Assembly: GCA_959347315.1 (NCBI GenBank)
Contig: OY365806.1
Span: forward strand, 29,990,347-30,054,346
Reading direction: 5' to 3'
DNA from: Bimastos eiseni
Taxonomy: Eukaryota > Annelida > Clitellata > Crassiclitellata > Lumbricidae
DNA: 64,000 nucleotides
Below, piece by piece: positions 21,877-32,100 of this stretch. Under the pieces are notes generated by a model, which saw only the letters and a program-made list of their open reading frames with translations, ran no database searches and was not told the origin of the DNA. Each line of letters opens with the position of its first letter. Position 1 is the stretch's first letter. The translations under genes and the position numbers were made by a program.

Positions 21877-21939
21877 CCAGGCGTTTACCTCCTGGAAATA
21901 ACCTGTTATCTAAAATAATCACGAACTCGTGGCATTGAC

Positions 21940-22170
21940 CAGAAGCTTTGGTTTGTGCATGAATTGTGGCTCATCATCGAAACTATTGGAAATTTCCTGG
22001 CGTTTTTCTTAGTCTGTTGGTTGATGTTTGACCTAGGGGTTTAGGTTTGTGTAGGAATTGGTTATTTTTAACCTGGTTATAGGTTAAAAATACGTTTTGT
22101 AACCTATTCGGTGGGTGATTTTGAGCTATGTTATGGTCAATTGCCCCAGATAGCGCGTTTTATACCTACT
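21940..22170 (-). repeat. Polinton right terminal inverted repeat, outer part
   Basis: This is the inverse complement of 7791 to about 8025 with few differences. The inner continuation lies at about 21090-21148, separated by the 21149-21939 insertion. Confidence 0.88.
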
Positions 22171-22176
22171 TAAGTT
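22171..22176. repeat. Polinton target-site duplication, right
   Basis: TAAGTT immediately follows the element's CT terminus. The host sequence then continues as in copy A of the duplicated segment. Confidence 0.93.
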
Positions 22177-22217
22177 GTAAGTTCGCCTCTAGTGAAAGGA
22201 CTTGTTTCAGAGATGAA
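22171..22217 (+). repeat. duplicated segment, copy B, right part
   Basis: Continues copy A from gttgtaagttcgcctcta, then diverges after the tttcagagat block. Confidence 0.75.
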
Positions 22218-22289
22218 ATCCTGTTCTCGTCCGAATGTATAACATCAAGTAAGCGAATCTGTTACCCAAAGATCATCTGAATTTTGAAG

Positions 22290-22620
22290 TCACATACACA
22301 ATTCGCTTATATTGCATTGTATTGTATTTGAGCATTTGTAAAGCGCCTCTAGTAGGGTGAACCGTTCAGAAGCGCTGCTAGTGCGAAAGGCCCCGCGAGA
22401 AGAAGTAGGTTTTGAGAAAAGCAAAAGAGGATGAGAGACTACCAGATAGAATTTTAGAGCGAACAGACGGCGAAAGGGCATTCCACAGAGAGGGACCAAT
22501 TGAAGCAAAAGATCGGGACTGAGCCATAGCTGTTCTGGTTCGAGGAACCAAAAGGTCATGTCTATTGGATGAGCGAAGTGAACGGAGGGAGGAAGCTGAA
22601 TGAGGCCGAAGTTTTACATC
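22290..22620. repeat. probable dispersed repeat
   Basis: Composition and motifs (gcatttgtaaagcgcctcta, purine-rich gaagaagtaggttttgagaa) look like a degraded interspersed repeat. There is no second full copy in the window, so the family is not assigned. Confidence 0.35.
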
Positions 22621-23764
22621 ATCCAGGTTACCGTATCTATAGGGGCCTACATATCACGTGTGATAGTGCCGCAGCTCACAAGGATGTCCACTAATCCAAT
22701 GCGGCGGAGAGACAAGCTTCTGATTTATATAGATTTGTTTCACCAGTTTTCCATTGCTAACTTAATACTCTGAAGATGAACTGTATTGGTTTCTCGGTCA
22801 CCTTTGGTACACTCTCGGCTTTAACCCGTTGAAACGCTTAAGTTTATGCAAAAAGAAAGATTAAACTTTCATCATATATCAGGAATGTACATAAATAGCA
22901 GTAGTAAGTTGTCATTTAGCACTGGATAATCTTTCAAGTCTAAGCTCAAGACTCGTCTGCATGTTCTCATTAATTCTTATCCCGCTTGTTAGTTGTTTGT
23001 GTAGCGCCCTTTTGTGTCTGTATACATAACCTTGATGCGGCGCCATATAAATTATTATTGTTGTTGTTATCATAGTGATAACTCTTAAGTTAGAATTTCT
23101 GTTTGGCCACCGGTAAGACGCGTTTCTAGCAGGTGCTATGCATTCGGCAGTCTATGCAGGGTTTGAACTGTGATTTGAACTGGGGAGGTTGAAAATGTTT
23201 CGCTTGTCCAAGCCAGAATTTTTATGAACCTAAAACCGATATACGGGATGAAATATAGAGAGCAACTGTGGATTTTCAGTGCGGGAAATTGATTCTTAGC
23301 TGTGTCAAGCTACATTAAGTCACTGGAAGTTGATTTATTTGATTTTCTTGACCCCGAAGGTGATTTTTGAGAATTAACTGGCGGAGTTGAACAATGAACC
23401 CAACCCCGACAATTCAATCACAATCTATTCAAATCAGTTGGTTCCCTCGAAGAGTTGACGCCGTGAGGTTCGTGAAGTCTAGTGTGCGCGCCTTGTCAAG
23501 CCTCAAGGTGAGTAGGCCTAGCCTCTGCGGTTCCATGCTTTTGTCTTGTTGCTCAGCGTTCAAAGACGACCAGTGGAGGTTGCTGTCAGAATAAGTGACT
23601 GAACACGCATCGCGGGGGTGCTGTGCTGTTCGCCGGCAAAACTAAAAGATACGCTGATGGAGGAGACTGGAGGAGACATAGCGTTGACTTTCTAAAGCCT
23701 TCACAGGTTGCATTGCATTGTATCGTCTTGATGGCATGTGTTCGCAACTCCGCCACTGCCCGTG
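22621..23764. other. intergenic, nothing recognised
   Basis: No supported gene. Short frames lack motifs. Confidence 0.4.
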
Positions 23765-23812
23765 CTCTGGCAGTGCCAGTCCCAAGCCTGGAGAAAGGAG
23801 GAGGGCGACGCT
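23765..23812 (+). repeat. short dispersed repeat core, copy 1
   Basis: The block cagtgccagtcccaagcctg with a following purine-rich gga/agg stretch and gggcgac recurs at about 60157-60197. It is probably the core of an interspersed element. Confidence 0.55.
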
Positions 23813-24123
23813 CATCATCTTTATTATGACACAGTATTGTTAAACAACAACTAATCTTGCGTTCACCCGCAGCCGTCGGGGGATAGGCACCGGATCATGT
23901 GATGGAAAGACGCAATAGACCGAGTCACACAGTGGCCTAGTGGTCCGTGTCAGCCACCGATCGATGGTGCACCGTGGATAAGATACGTCCAAGAAATGCT
24001 ACATTAGTACAAGAAGAGCACAATTATCCAGCACTCAGCGGAGGAGTCAAAGAGACTCTGGTCAGCATTCAGCGACATCTGGATCGCTTACGTTCTTAAT
24101 GCAGTTCGGTTTCATCGTACTTC

Positions 24124-24275
24124 ACTATATAAAGGAAGGTGGTCTCGACCCTACACGGTCAAGGTGCGCTCAGCTTTCGAGGCCACGGTCGGCTATCCAC
24201 CGCCGGTCTTTCCGCCTACGAACTGTAGCTTAGTCTATCCTCCATAATTGAGTCACCATCCTTCCTTTATATAGT
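24124..24275. repeat. inverted repeat, ~20-bp arms
   Basis: ACTATATAAAGGAAGGTGG (from 24124) is mirrored by the inverse complement at about 24255-24275, with one extra base. The loop is ~110 bp. Confidence 0.6.
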
Positions 24276-25480
24276 TTACACTGGCGAGCTGATCATGATC
24301 TGCCTTTACTGACGACGAGGATCTGAGTCGAACAATATCTGACGTCAGCAGCGAAGACTTGCCAATTGGATCGGCTTCCCTCTGCTTGCGAGTGGCGCTA
24401 TATAACTTTTAAATTGCAATTACATCGTTCCTTCTCCTCCTGCAGGAGTGCATCGATGCCCTTTTGTCGTCGTTTCTCCTGGTGCTATGCAATCGCTCCC
24501 TACAAGAAGCAATCCTCCATGTTACCCAGAAGAGGGCCATTCCTGTTCCTCTGTCCATGGCCAATGGGTTTGATGCAGCTGAGCCGGAAGCTTTTGACCT
24601 GCAACAAACGCTACATTTGTGTCCAAGATTATCAAGTATCTTTGACCTTTCTGGCAACTCCTTTCATTGACTTATTTCCTTTCTGCATGATCGCTCCATC
24701 ACAGTGGCCTATACGGATCCCCTAGGTCCTCGTGGGTCACAGCTCCATATGGATTTCCCAAGGGTTTCGTTCTCGATCCTTCCTGTATATAGTTTACACT
24801 GGCGATCAGATATATCTGTTGATAGAAGGGTTGGCCTTGACCTGTCTTATCTTGACGCTTATGTCCGATGGTTCAGGTCTATGCAACGCTTACAACAATG
24901 AGCCAGATCTTAGAGACTTTGCATGCCTGAATTTCTACAACCGCGTAACACGGCTAAGACTTGACGATATGGCACGCCAGATTTCCAAAATAGAGCCAGA
25001 CTCCATTACCTTTAAATACCCAAACTTCAAGTTTCAACCTCATCTTACATCAGGAACTAACTTTTAAACGAAACATAAATCTGCTCTGCCTAAGCTGCTA
25101 CTATTAGCTTCGACAGCTGAAGGTGATTCCCTGCTCTTTGACTCCTAGCGCAGCTTCAGCGTTGACGCTTTTCTAGTCTCAGAATTTGACTACTGTTACA
25201 GTAGCACGATATACGACGAAATTCCGGCCTTCCGAGTTCCTAATTAAGCCCCTCTTACCGCTGCCGACCTTCCGGGCCGCATTCTTATCTTTCGCCGAAT
25301 CTCTAGAGTACTTGTGGGATGTACTTCGCTGGCTCCCCTATACACACCGCAAAATTTCACTCATGGTCCGGTGCTGCAATGAGGGCTTAACTCTTACATA
25401 TAGGCCTACTCGCAGGAGCTCTGCTGCTCATCTATACTCGTTTAGCACCTTGCTACCTCCGCTCAACTGCACAAGCTGAA
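24260..25480 (+). mobile_element. degraded non-LTR retrotransposon (RT fragment)
   Basis: Remnants of reverse-transcriptase signature are readable across shifting frames. A GFPKGFVLD-like block stands for the usual G(V/F)PQGSVLGP, followed by an LYIVYTGD-like segment (24780-24815). A related LYIVYTGELI lies at about 24266. Near 25300 a LRWLPYTHRKISLM segment resembles the LxWLPVxxRIxFK motif C-terminal to RT in CR1/L2-type LINEs. It is heavily mutated and not functional. Confidence 0.6.
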
Positions 25481-25948
25481 CTTAATGTCCGCCGCTCGCA
25501 TAAAATATATTTCTCTTTTCGCCGGAACACAATTTTATTTGTATAGACTGTATTCGCCAGCATATGGATGTACTGTGCATGTCGCCAAGTAAATGATATT
25601 TGTTGTCCATCTTACACATAGCATGACTAACAGTTGTTGTTACTGATAAACTCACATCTAGAGTCATGGCTGATATAGTTGGCATCCGGTTACGAACTCT
25701 GAAAGCGGCATCTTCCTCCGTGCCCCCTCCTTGTTATATTTATTTCATATTTTCCAGGTACATCGAATTCCAATTTAAATTTCAATGATTTTTTTAATAG
25801 AAAATACATATTAGTGATCTAGGATAGCATACATGAGTTCTGTAAATCAATTCACGACTGTAAACATTGTGTTTAAAAGTCAATAAATTAAGGTTTATGC
25901 ATGACTTTTTTTTAAACACTACTATTATCGTTACACATACCTGTTGTA
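25481..25948. other. intergenic, nothing recognised
   Basis: No supported feature. Confidence 0.4.
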
Positions 25949-26234
25949 CAGAGGTGTAACAAGCGGGAGGCAGGGGCGAGCACCGGCCCCGTTTCAAAAC
26001 TGGGGAGGGGCATAGCCCCCCAGTTTTAGTGCTCAATGCCTCCCCATGTTCCCCCAAATCGGTTCTTTTTATGTTTCTCCAATGGCTTTTTAAGATGAAT
26101 TTTGTTAAGATAATTTGTGCCCCCATTTACACATTTTCTGGGGGACAAAATTAAAGAAGTGGGGAGGGGGACAAAAAAATCGCAATATTTTTTAAATTAT
26201 GCCCCTTACTTTTCAAAACCTTGTTACACCTCTG
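25949..26234. mobile_element. hAT-type MITE, 286 bp
   Basis: The terminal inverted repeat CAGAGGTGTAACAAG (25949-25963) is exactly mirrored by CTTGTTACACCTCTG (26220-26234). The flanking 8 bp are CTGTTGTA and CCGTTGTA, one mismatch, which fits an 8-bp hAT target duplication. The interior is non-coding, with G-rich/C-rich complementary blocks (ctggggaggggcatagcccc). Confidence 0.88.
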
Positions 26235-26459
26235 CCGTTGTACGTTTTTGTAGACGAAATAAATGATATAATTGGAAAATGTAATTGGAATTATAATAGT
26301 CGTTTTCTTATAAAATCATCAACTGTATGCGACTTAAGCATATCCTTCAAAAAGTTGAAGTATTAGACGTGGCGTCTGGTTTTAATGTAATATTATAACA
26401 AATTGGGTAGAGTAAGGTTAAACTTCCGTAAATGGGAAGCATTTGAACGACTGGAATGA

Positions 26460-26718
26460 ACAGCTGCACTCTGATGCACCTATGGCCAACAAGAGGAAGG
26501 GTTGGGGAATGCAGTGTGGTGCCTTGGGTAAGCGCGCGGGTTCGAGCCTCGTCCGGGGCGTCACTGTGTAGGGACCTTGAGCAAGTCCTTCGCGCACCAT
26601 TGCTTTGCAGTACAATTGCAATTGCGCCGTCGTAGAGGCGTGTGTATGCACTTATGAGCAAAAGATGTTGGAAGAAGACCGCTATCAAATTTCGGAAATA
26701 AAAATAAAATAAAAAAAG
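26460..26718 (+). mobile_element. tRNA-derived SINE
   Basis: A pol III B-box-like GGTTCGAGCC lies at 26539-26548 within a tRNA-like body, preceded by an A-box-like tgcagtgtggtgc. An accttgagcaagtcctt segment follows, typical of animal SINE bodies. The element ends in an A-rich tail (26696-26718, aaataaaaataaaataaaaa). No intact tRNA cloverleaf is claimed. Confidence 0.65.
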
Positions 26719-28055
26719 AGTAGCATCTGTAGGCTTACACGTTTGAGGTATCTGAGGTTAGGCTAGCTATGGCCGTCTTCAATCGTACTTAACTCCCATG
26801 GTTGCATCCGTGGTTCTCAGTAAGATAGACTACATGTATAATAGGCATCATGGACTAGCCTAAAAATCTTGCCTTGTGAGTTTGTCAATTTTAGTGATCG
26901 TATTATGCCCATTGATTTTGCTTGTAAGTATTGACGATATAACTGGATAAATTTAAATATGATAGATTTATTTGAGATAAATTAGTTTAAATAGCATCAA
27001 GATAAAGACTTGAGTTATTTATTTTAATCCTCAAATTGGATTTTTGACGCCTCTTCCTGTGTCTCTGTAGACACATAATACCCTCTGCCCCACCTATCGG
27101 CGTCTCCAGACAACTGTCCTCTTCCAGGATGCTTAACTGCTGATGTATAGGAAATACTCTGAGTCCTTGACTCTTCTGCAGACTCACGACAGGGTCCAAC
27201 CTATGCTATTATATATGAGTCAATTCTTCTTTCCAGCGCCCAGACATTATAATTACTTCCAAACTTAGGCTACTGACATAAAACTGCTGTTTACGTCCCA
27301 TTGATGGAACAACGCTCATTAGGACAGTAAATCACTAGACAGTGTTGAGGTTGTTAACAAATAGGCCTACGGATTTTTTATAATGAATGGAATTAATCTA
27401 CAAGTCGCGGAATGTTAGAAAGTGACTTGAGCGAATCCAAGAACTTGAATAGGGAATTATTACCTAATTCCTGCATTAATTATGTAGGCGATCTTATACC
27501 TTCATCCAAGCAGCTGTTACGCCAGTGAACTACAGTCAGTCAAATAGACCTACCCAAAATGTGAACCCGTGAAAACTAAGAATAATTCTTCTCACTCTTT
27601 CCCAAAAGCGTAACTGGATTCGAATTTCAGTCTGTTCTATAGTCTACACGTGCCGTATGAAAGCGATGATTTGTACAGGTTTTGACAGTTTCCACCCACG
27701 TATTTCCATATCGATTGTTCAGTCAGAATTTCGGAATTCGTGCTGTGACAATTTTCCTTAGGAGAAGCCCTGCCGAAGAGGAGCGTAAGCCTACACCACC
27801 GCCTGCAGTCACCGAGACGTTTTTGCGCGATCCTTTTCGAACGGCGAGCATCGCGTCAAAGCGCTTCTTCGCCCTGGCTCTGTCGATGCGAGCGCTCGAT
27901 TGTGCCCTGCCTGTTTAGCCTACATAACGCAAATCTCTGGGCTCGAAGTATACCAGCCGCATCTCGTAGCATCCGCTCTACCACCAGCTGCAGCAGCAGC
28001 CCGTGATGAGACATCAGCATCCTTCGGCCAGGAGGCGGCCACTGCAGCGCGCGGG
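26719..28055. other. upstream region of the CACNG-type gene, nothing recognised
   Basis: It becomes GC- and CpG-richer after about 27,770. A minus-strand frame at 26987-27199 is not recognised. Confidence 0.4.
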
Positions 28056-28091
28056 CCAATCGCCGGACCAAGATGGCGGCTCAACGACGAG
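28056..28091 (+). promoter_or_regulatory. CCAAT box + YY1-type initiator with possible short first exon
   Basis: GGCCAATCGCC (CCAAT at 28056-28060) lies 10 bp before AAGATGGCGGC (28070-28080), a classic YY1 element that often marks a transcription start. The ATG inside it (28073) opens a 6-codon frame to CGACGAG, followed by GTAGGT, a good splice donor at 28092. It could be a 5' exon of the downstream channel-subunit gene or of another gene. Confidence 0.5.
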
Positions 28092-28503
28092 GTAGGTAGG
28101 TAGGCAGGCCGTCGTCACCCTATTTCCCCGTTTCCTCCCTCTCGCTCCCTCCCTCCCAGTCTGGGTCTGGTAACTCCAAGGACACCTGTAGGGCTCCTCC
28201 AACCCTGGGCCATCTCGGTGTCGTCATTGGCAGAGCATGACATGCATTGTCGGCCGGGGCGCCATTGCTAAATATATCCGTCATTGACGTCGTCCATTGG
28301 AGCCTCCTGTTTTATCATATCGCTACCTAGGGTCTCTTTCTCACACCCTCCGGCCTCCCACGCCATAACATGGCCTTTTACGCTTCCCTTATACCCTGTA
28401 GCGCACTCCTCTTGCTCTCCATGAACCATCCGGCCTTTCACATGATCAGGGTTATCTCGTACACATAGGGCCTTCCAATCACCCTCTGGCCTTCCCCACG
28501 CAA

Positions 28504-28992
28504 TTGATCGTTGACCGGAAGCTGGATTACCCTAGCCCCTCCGCCACTAGGTTTGTGACCCGCAGCCTCCTACGCGCGGGTCTATTCGACCGGAAATCCG
28601 GTCCGCGAAGGCGCATGCCGATCACCCAAGTCAGTCACGTGAAGAAACAACGGCGCAACGATCGACGACTACTCAGGCCAGCACGGACTAGGGTCTGGCG
28701 AAATCTAATTACGGATACAAATGTACGAAACACCGATACGAAGGTAGGAAACACGGATACGTCATCAAGAAGTTCGGATACGTCAGCGAAAAGCACGGCG
28801 ACCTCTTTCGAGAATACGGATGGACCAACAAGAGGTACTGCGACGTCGGTGAAAGATACGCTGACGTCAGCGAGTGGTACGGTGGGTGACGTCAGTAAAA
28901 GGCACGGTGACGTTAGCGAGGAGTACGGAGATGTGCGCAAGGAGTACGGACAATGGGATGCCTTGCTAATCCGAAAATCCTCACAATCGTGA
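28504..28992 (+). other. 162-codon frame overlapping the CACNG start; probably not a gene
   Basis: It is open through the 21-bp array, which gives 7-residue periodic Thr/Asp/Ser repeats. It overlaps the first 40 bases of the channel-subunit coding sequence in a different frame. The openness is largely explained by the 21-bp period. If transcribed it would be a long upstream ORF able to reduce translation of the main protein. Confidence 0.3.
28714..28948 (+). repeat. 21-bp tandem array with CRE palindromes, 11 units
   Basis: There are eleven units of consensus GATACGTCAGCGAAGAGTACG, one preceded by 4 extra bases, ending 4 bp before the start codon at 28953. Perfect cAMP-response palindromes TGACGTCA occur at 28862-28869 and 28887-28894, with a near match TGACGTTA at 28908-28915. 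Several units keep CGTCA half-sites. It is probably 5' UTR or proximal promoter. Confidence 0.85.
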
Positions 28993-29145
28993 CTAGCCTT
29001 TGCGCATGCGCTTCGTTTGCCTTCTTGTGTATCGCCGTCGGCACGGACTACTGGTTGTACGCAATGGAGCGTGCCGAAACGAATAAGACGAAACCGACTC
29101 TGTATAGATCACACAGCGGCCTTTGGAGAAAATGTATGTACGAAG
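28953..29145 (+). CDS. CACNG-type gene, exon 1
   Basis: Start ATG in gacaATGGG. It encodes TM1 (ILTIVTSLCACASFAFLCIA), VGTDYWLY, the NKT glycosylation site and HSGLWRKCMYE. The donor is GAAG/gttggt. An alternative gtatgt site 12 bases upstream would create a stop at the exon 2 join, so it is rejected. Confidence 0.92.
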
Positions 29146-32100
29146 GTTGGTGGACTCTTCGCTAAACTGACACTTCAGCAATAAATGCTAAACGAGCACA
29201 GCCTAACTGATTACTTAGTACAGAATGTAAGCTAATATTAGCACTAGCTGAAATTACTAAGGCATCATGACATTAATTGTTATTGCAATCAACAATTTCA
29301 CAGCAACAGTTACGAACAAGTACGCCTACAACACTCTAATTGGTCAAACTCAATTGAATGCGCTTCTTAATTAAACACAGCCAACTGCTAAATTAAAACA
29401 TAATGGTTCAGTTGCTACATTTATATTGTCTATCTACTGCAATTGACTGAACTGCATGTCATGTAAGGTAAATTGCAAAAAAATAACATCAAATTAACAA
29501 AGACCACGTTATAAATTTTTAAGATTAAGTTGATAGCTATCAGGCTAAGACATAATGAAGAAAAGTTGCAATAAATATCTACAGCAAAAATACTAAGTAC
29601 AGAATTAATACAAAGATCGTCATTAAATTAACGATGTCATTTTCGTGTGTTTTTGGATAACAAATAAATCGAATTGAATTGAAATTGTCGACTTAGGCCT
29701 ACATTTCACGGATCAGCTTTACTTTTAAAGTAGCAAATGCTGATGCAGATTTTGATATCGGCACCCACTTGTCTTCGTACACGTCTACTGGCAATATTTG
29801 GGTCATATGCTAATTGATCAGTTCACTTTCATTGAATGAAACCTTAACATGCCTCACACTCTTATTTTCGCTGCCTTCACTTATGGCCGACTCAACTACT
29901 ATAATTTAATTCTCACCTCTTAATACTTAATACTTAATACTATAATTTAATTCTCACCTCTTAATACTTAATACTATAACTTAATTCTCACCTCTTAATA
30001 CTTAATACTTAATATTATAACTTAATTCTCACCTCTTAATACTTAATACTTAATACTATAACTTAATTCTCACCTCTTAATACTTAATATTATAACTTAA
30101 TTCTCACCTCTTAATACTTAATACTTAATACTATAACTTTATTCTCACCTCTTAATAATTAATACTATAACTTAATTCTCACCTCTTAATACTTAATATT
30201 ATAACTTAATTCTCACCTCTTAATACTTAATACTTAATACTATAACTTAATTCTCACCTCTTAATAATTAATACTATAACTTAATTCTCACCTCTTAATA
30301 CTTAATATTATAACTTAATTCTCACCTCTTAATACTTAATACTTAATACTATAACTTAATTCTCACCTCTATCACCAAAATGAGATCGCACAAGTCTCCA
30401 ATTTCTCAAGTGATATCCAGATCAATTACAGACCCAGTTAAGCGTCGATACGTTGCAGCAGTATTCCATACAATACATTGAGCAAAGAATATGATTTAGG
30501 CCTAGAGAATCTGATTTAGGCCTAAAGAATCTGATTCTGGCCTAAAGAATCTGATTTGCAAATAACTTGAACAGTCTGTTCATGCGACATAGCATTTCGA
30601 GCATTCGACCATTTTCTACTCTTATGGTCACCACTGTCACCAGTGACAATTCTATTCTATTCTAATTACGGAGTTATGAAGCGCCTCTCACAGTACAACC
30701 TAATCAGAGGCGTTCAAATTAGCATATTAGCAATATTAGCATATTACATCATAGTCATAATTGTGTTCGATCAACTCGATCACCCCCTAACCAACTCATC
30801 TATACTGAGTTCACAAACCGTACAAATGTTTCGTTCTTACCCAGACTTCTCTTCTCCTTCGCCGGTTGACCTTCCTACCGTACACTGTCTGTGGAAAGAA
30901 GAGACGGCGAGGGAGAGGATTGGCCACCCACCCGTATATGCCGAGGTCAAGAAAATGAAGTAACAAACACTTCGTACCCATGATTGCCTTTCGGGCTAGC
31001 TTAATAGGACAGGTCTTCTGCCTTAACACTGTGGCTCTGCTGTGCGGTGTTCTCGGTAGATGGTATAAAGCTTAGGACAATCTGCACTTCCCCTCAGTTG
31101 GGTAATCAATGTCGTCCAGAACCTGAGACTCGTCGACGTCTGTTTCAACGTCGTCATCCACTGTGCACCCTATCTCTGTCGACTCGGTTCCTGCTGGAAA
31201 TGGGCTCATCTTCCAATTATTTCGGAGCGCCATTAAATGAAGCCTTGCGAATCGGCGCTATAGAAGTTATTGTTTGCTTATTCGTCTGCCCATCTGTTTA
31301 GTTGTTGGTTATGCCAACAGTCTAAGTCTTAATCTAAGTGAGCCATCCATGGGTGGCCTGTACTCTTTCCAGGATGACCTATACTCACACCTAGATGTCC
31401 TATAATGCTCATCCCATGATGTCCTTTGCTCATCCCAAGATATCCTATGCTCATCCAAGGATGTTCTTTGCTCATACCATGCAGGATGACTTATGCTCAC
31501 CCGAAGATGCCTTATGCTCTTCCCAAGATGTCCTATGCTAATTGTAATTGTAAATGAAATTTTTAAAATCGCTACTCAAATCAGCGGCGCTCCCGATCCA
31601 AGTCGGCGACTAGGTAGTAAACAAGGAGGTCTTCAAGCGCTTCCGAGACTGAACAGGGGAGAGAACGAGGAGCTCCGCCCTTATGGGAGGGGAAGACTAC
31701 TCCAACTGGAGGGGCGTATACATAGGCAAAGCTCCTTGTTTGGGCCGTAGCAATGCGCATACGAGGGACCAGCAATAATCCACGGGCAGATGTACGGAGA
31801 GAAGCCCGTAGGAGAATGGAAGACACACTGGTACAGAGAGCCAAAGGGTATGTCTGGGCAGAGCCAACTAGACAGTTTTACACCAGAGTAAGAATTTTAA
31901 CGTGTATGCGTTGAGGTGCAGAAAGCCAATGAAGAGAGTCACGGATGAAAGATGAGATGTGTGAAAATTTAAGGGATGTCACCAATTAGTCGGGCGGTAA
32001 CATTAAGGATAGACTGAGGCTTAGATATGTTAGATGAGGAAAGGCCAATATAGGCAATGTTCCCAAAGTCAACCCTGGACCAGAAAAAGGCGTGTTCTAA

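Larger units (their letters stand above)
21149..21939. mobile_element. 791-bp insertion splitting the Polinton's right terminal repeat
   Basis: The left terminal repeat is continuous, but its right partner is split here. GAC occurs at both edges (21146-21148 and 21937-21939), consistent with a 3-bp target duplication. The inserted ends TGTCACGAATTG and (inverse complement) TGCCACGAGTTCG are similar, suggesting short terminal inverted repeats. It contains a minisatellite and a minus-strand frame of unknown family. The class is not identified. Confidence 0.65.
7791..22170 (+). mobile_element. Polinton/Maverick transposon, 14,380 bp, decayed
   Basis: The left end reads AGTAGGTATAAAACGCGC and the right end is its inverse complement, giving AG...CT termini. 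The flanks are identical 6-bp TAAGTT copies, the size typical of Polinton target duplications. The interior carries the hallmark gene set: protein-primed DNA polymerase B, RVE-type integrase, FtsK/HerA-like ATPase, adenain-like protease, double-jelly-roll major capsid and penton-like minor capsid. Left-half genes run on the plus strand, apart from the integrase. Right-half genes run on the minus strand and converge near 15.8 kb. All but one clearly readable gene is broken by indels or stops, so this copy should be non-autonomous. Confidence 0.97.

Noticed and set aside
26530..26600. A possible tRNA gene around GGTTCGAGCC
   Set aside because: No acceptor stem or anticodon arm can be folded; an A-rich tail points to a SINE.
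30000..30370. A CRISPR-like regular array in intron 1
   Set aside because: Units are directly tandem with variable internal ttaatact copies, no unique spacers, and the context is an animal intron.
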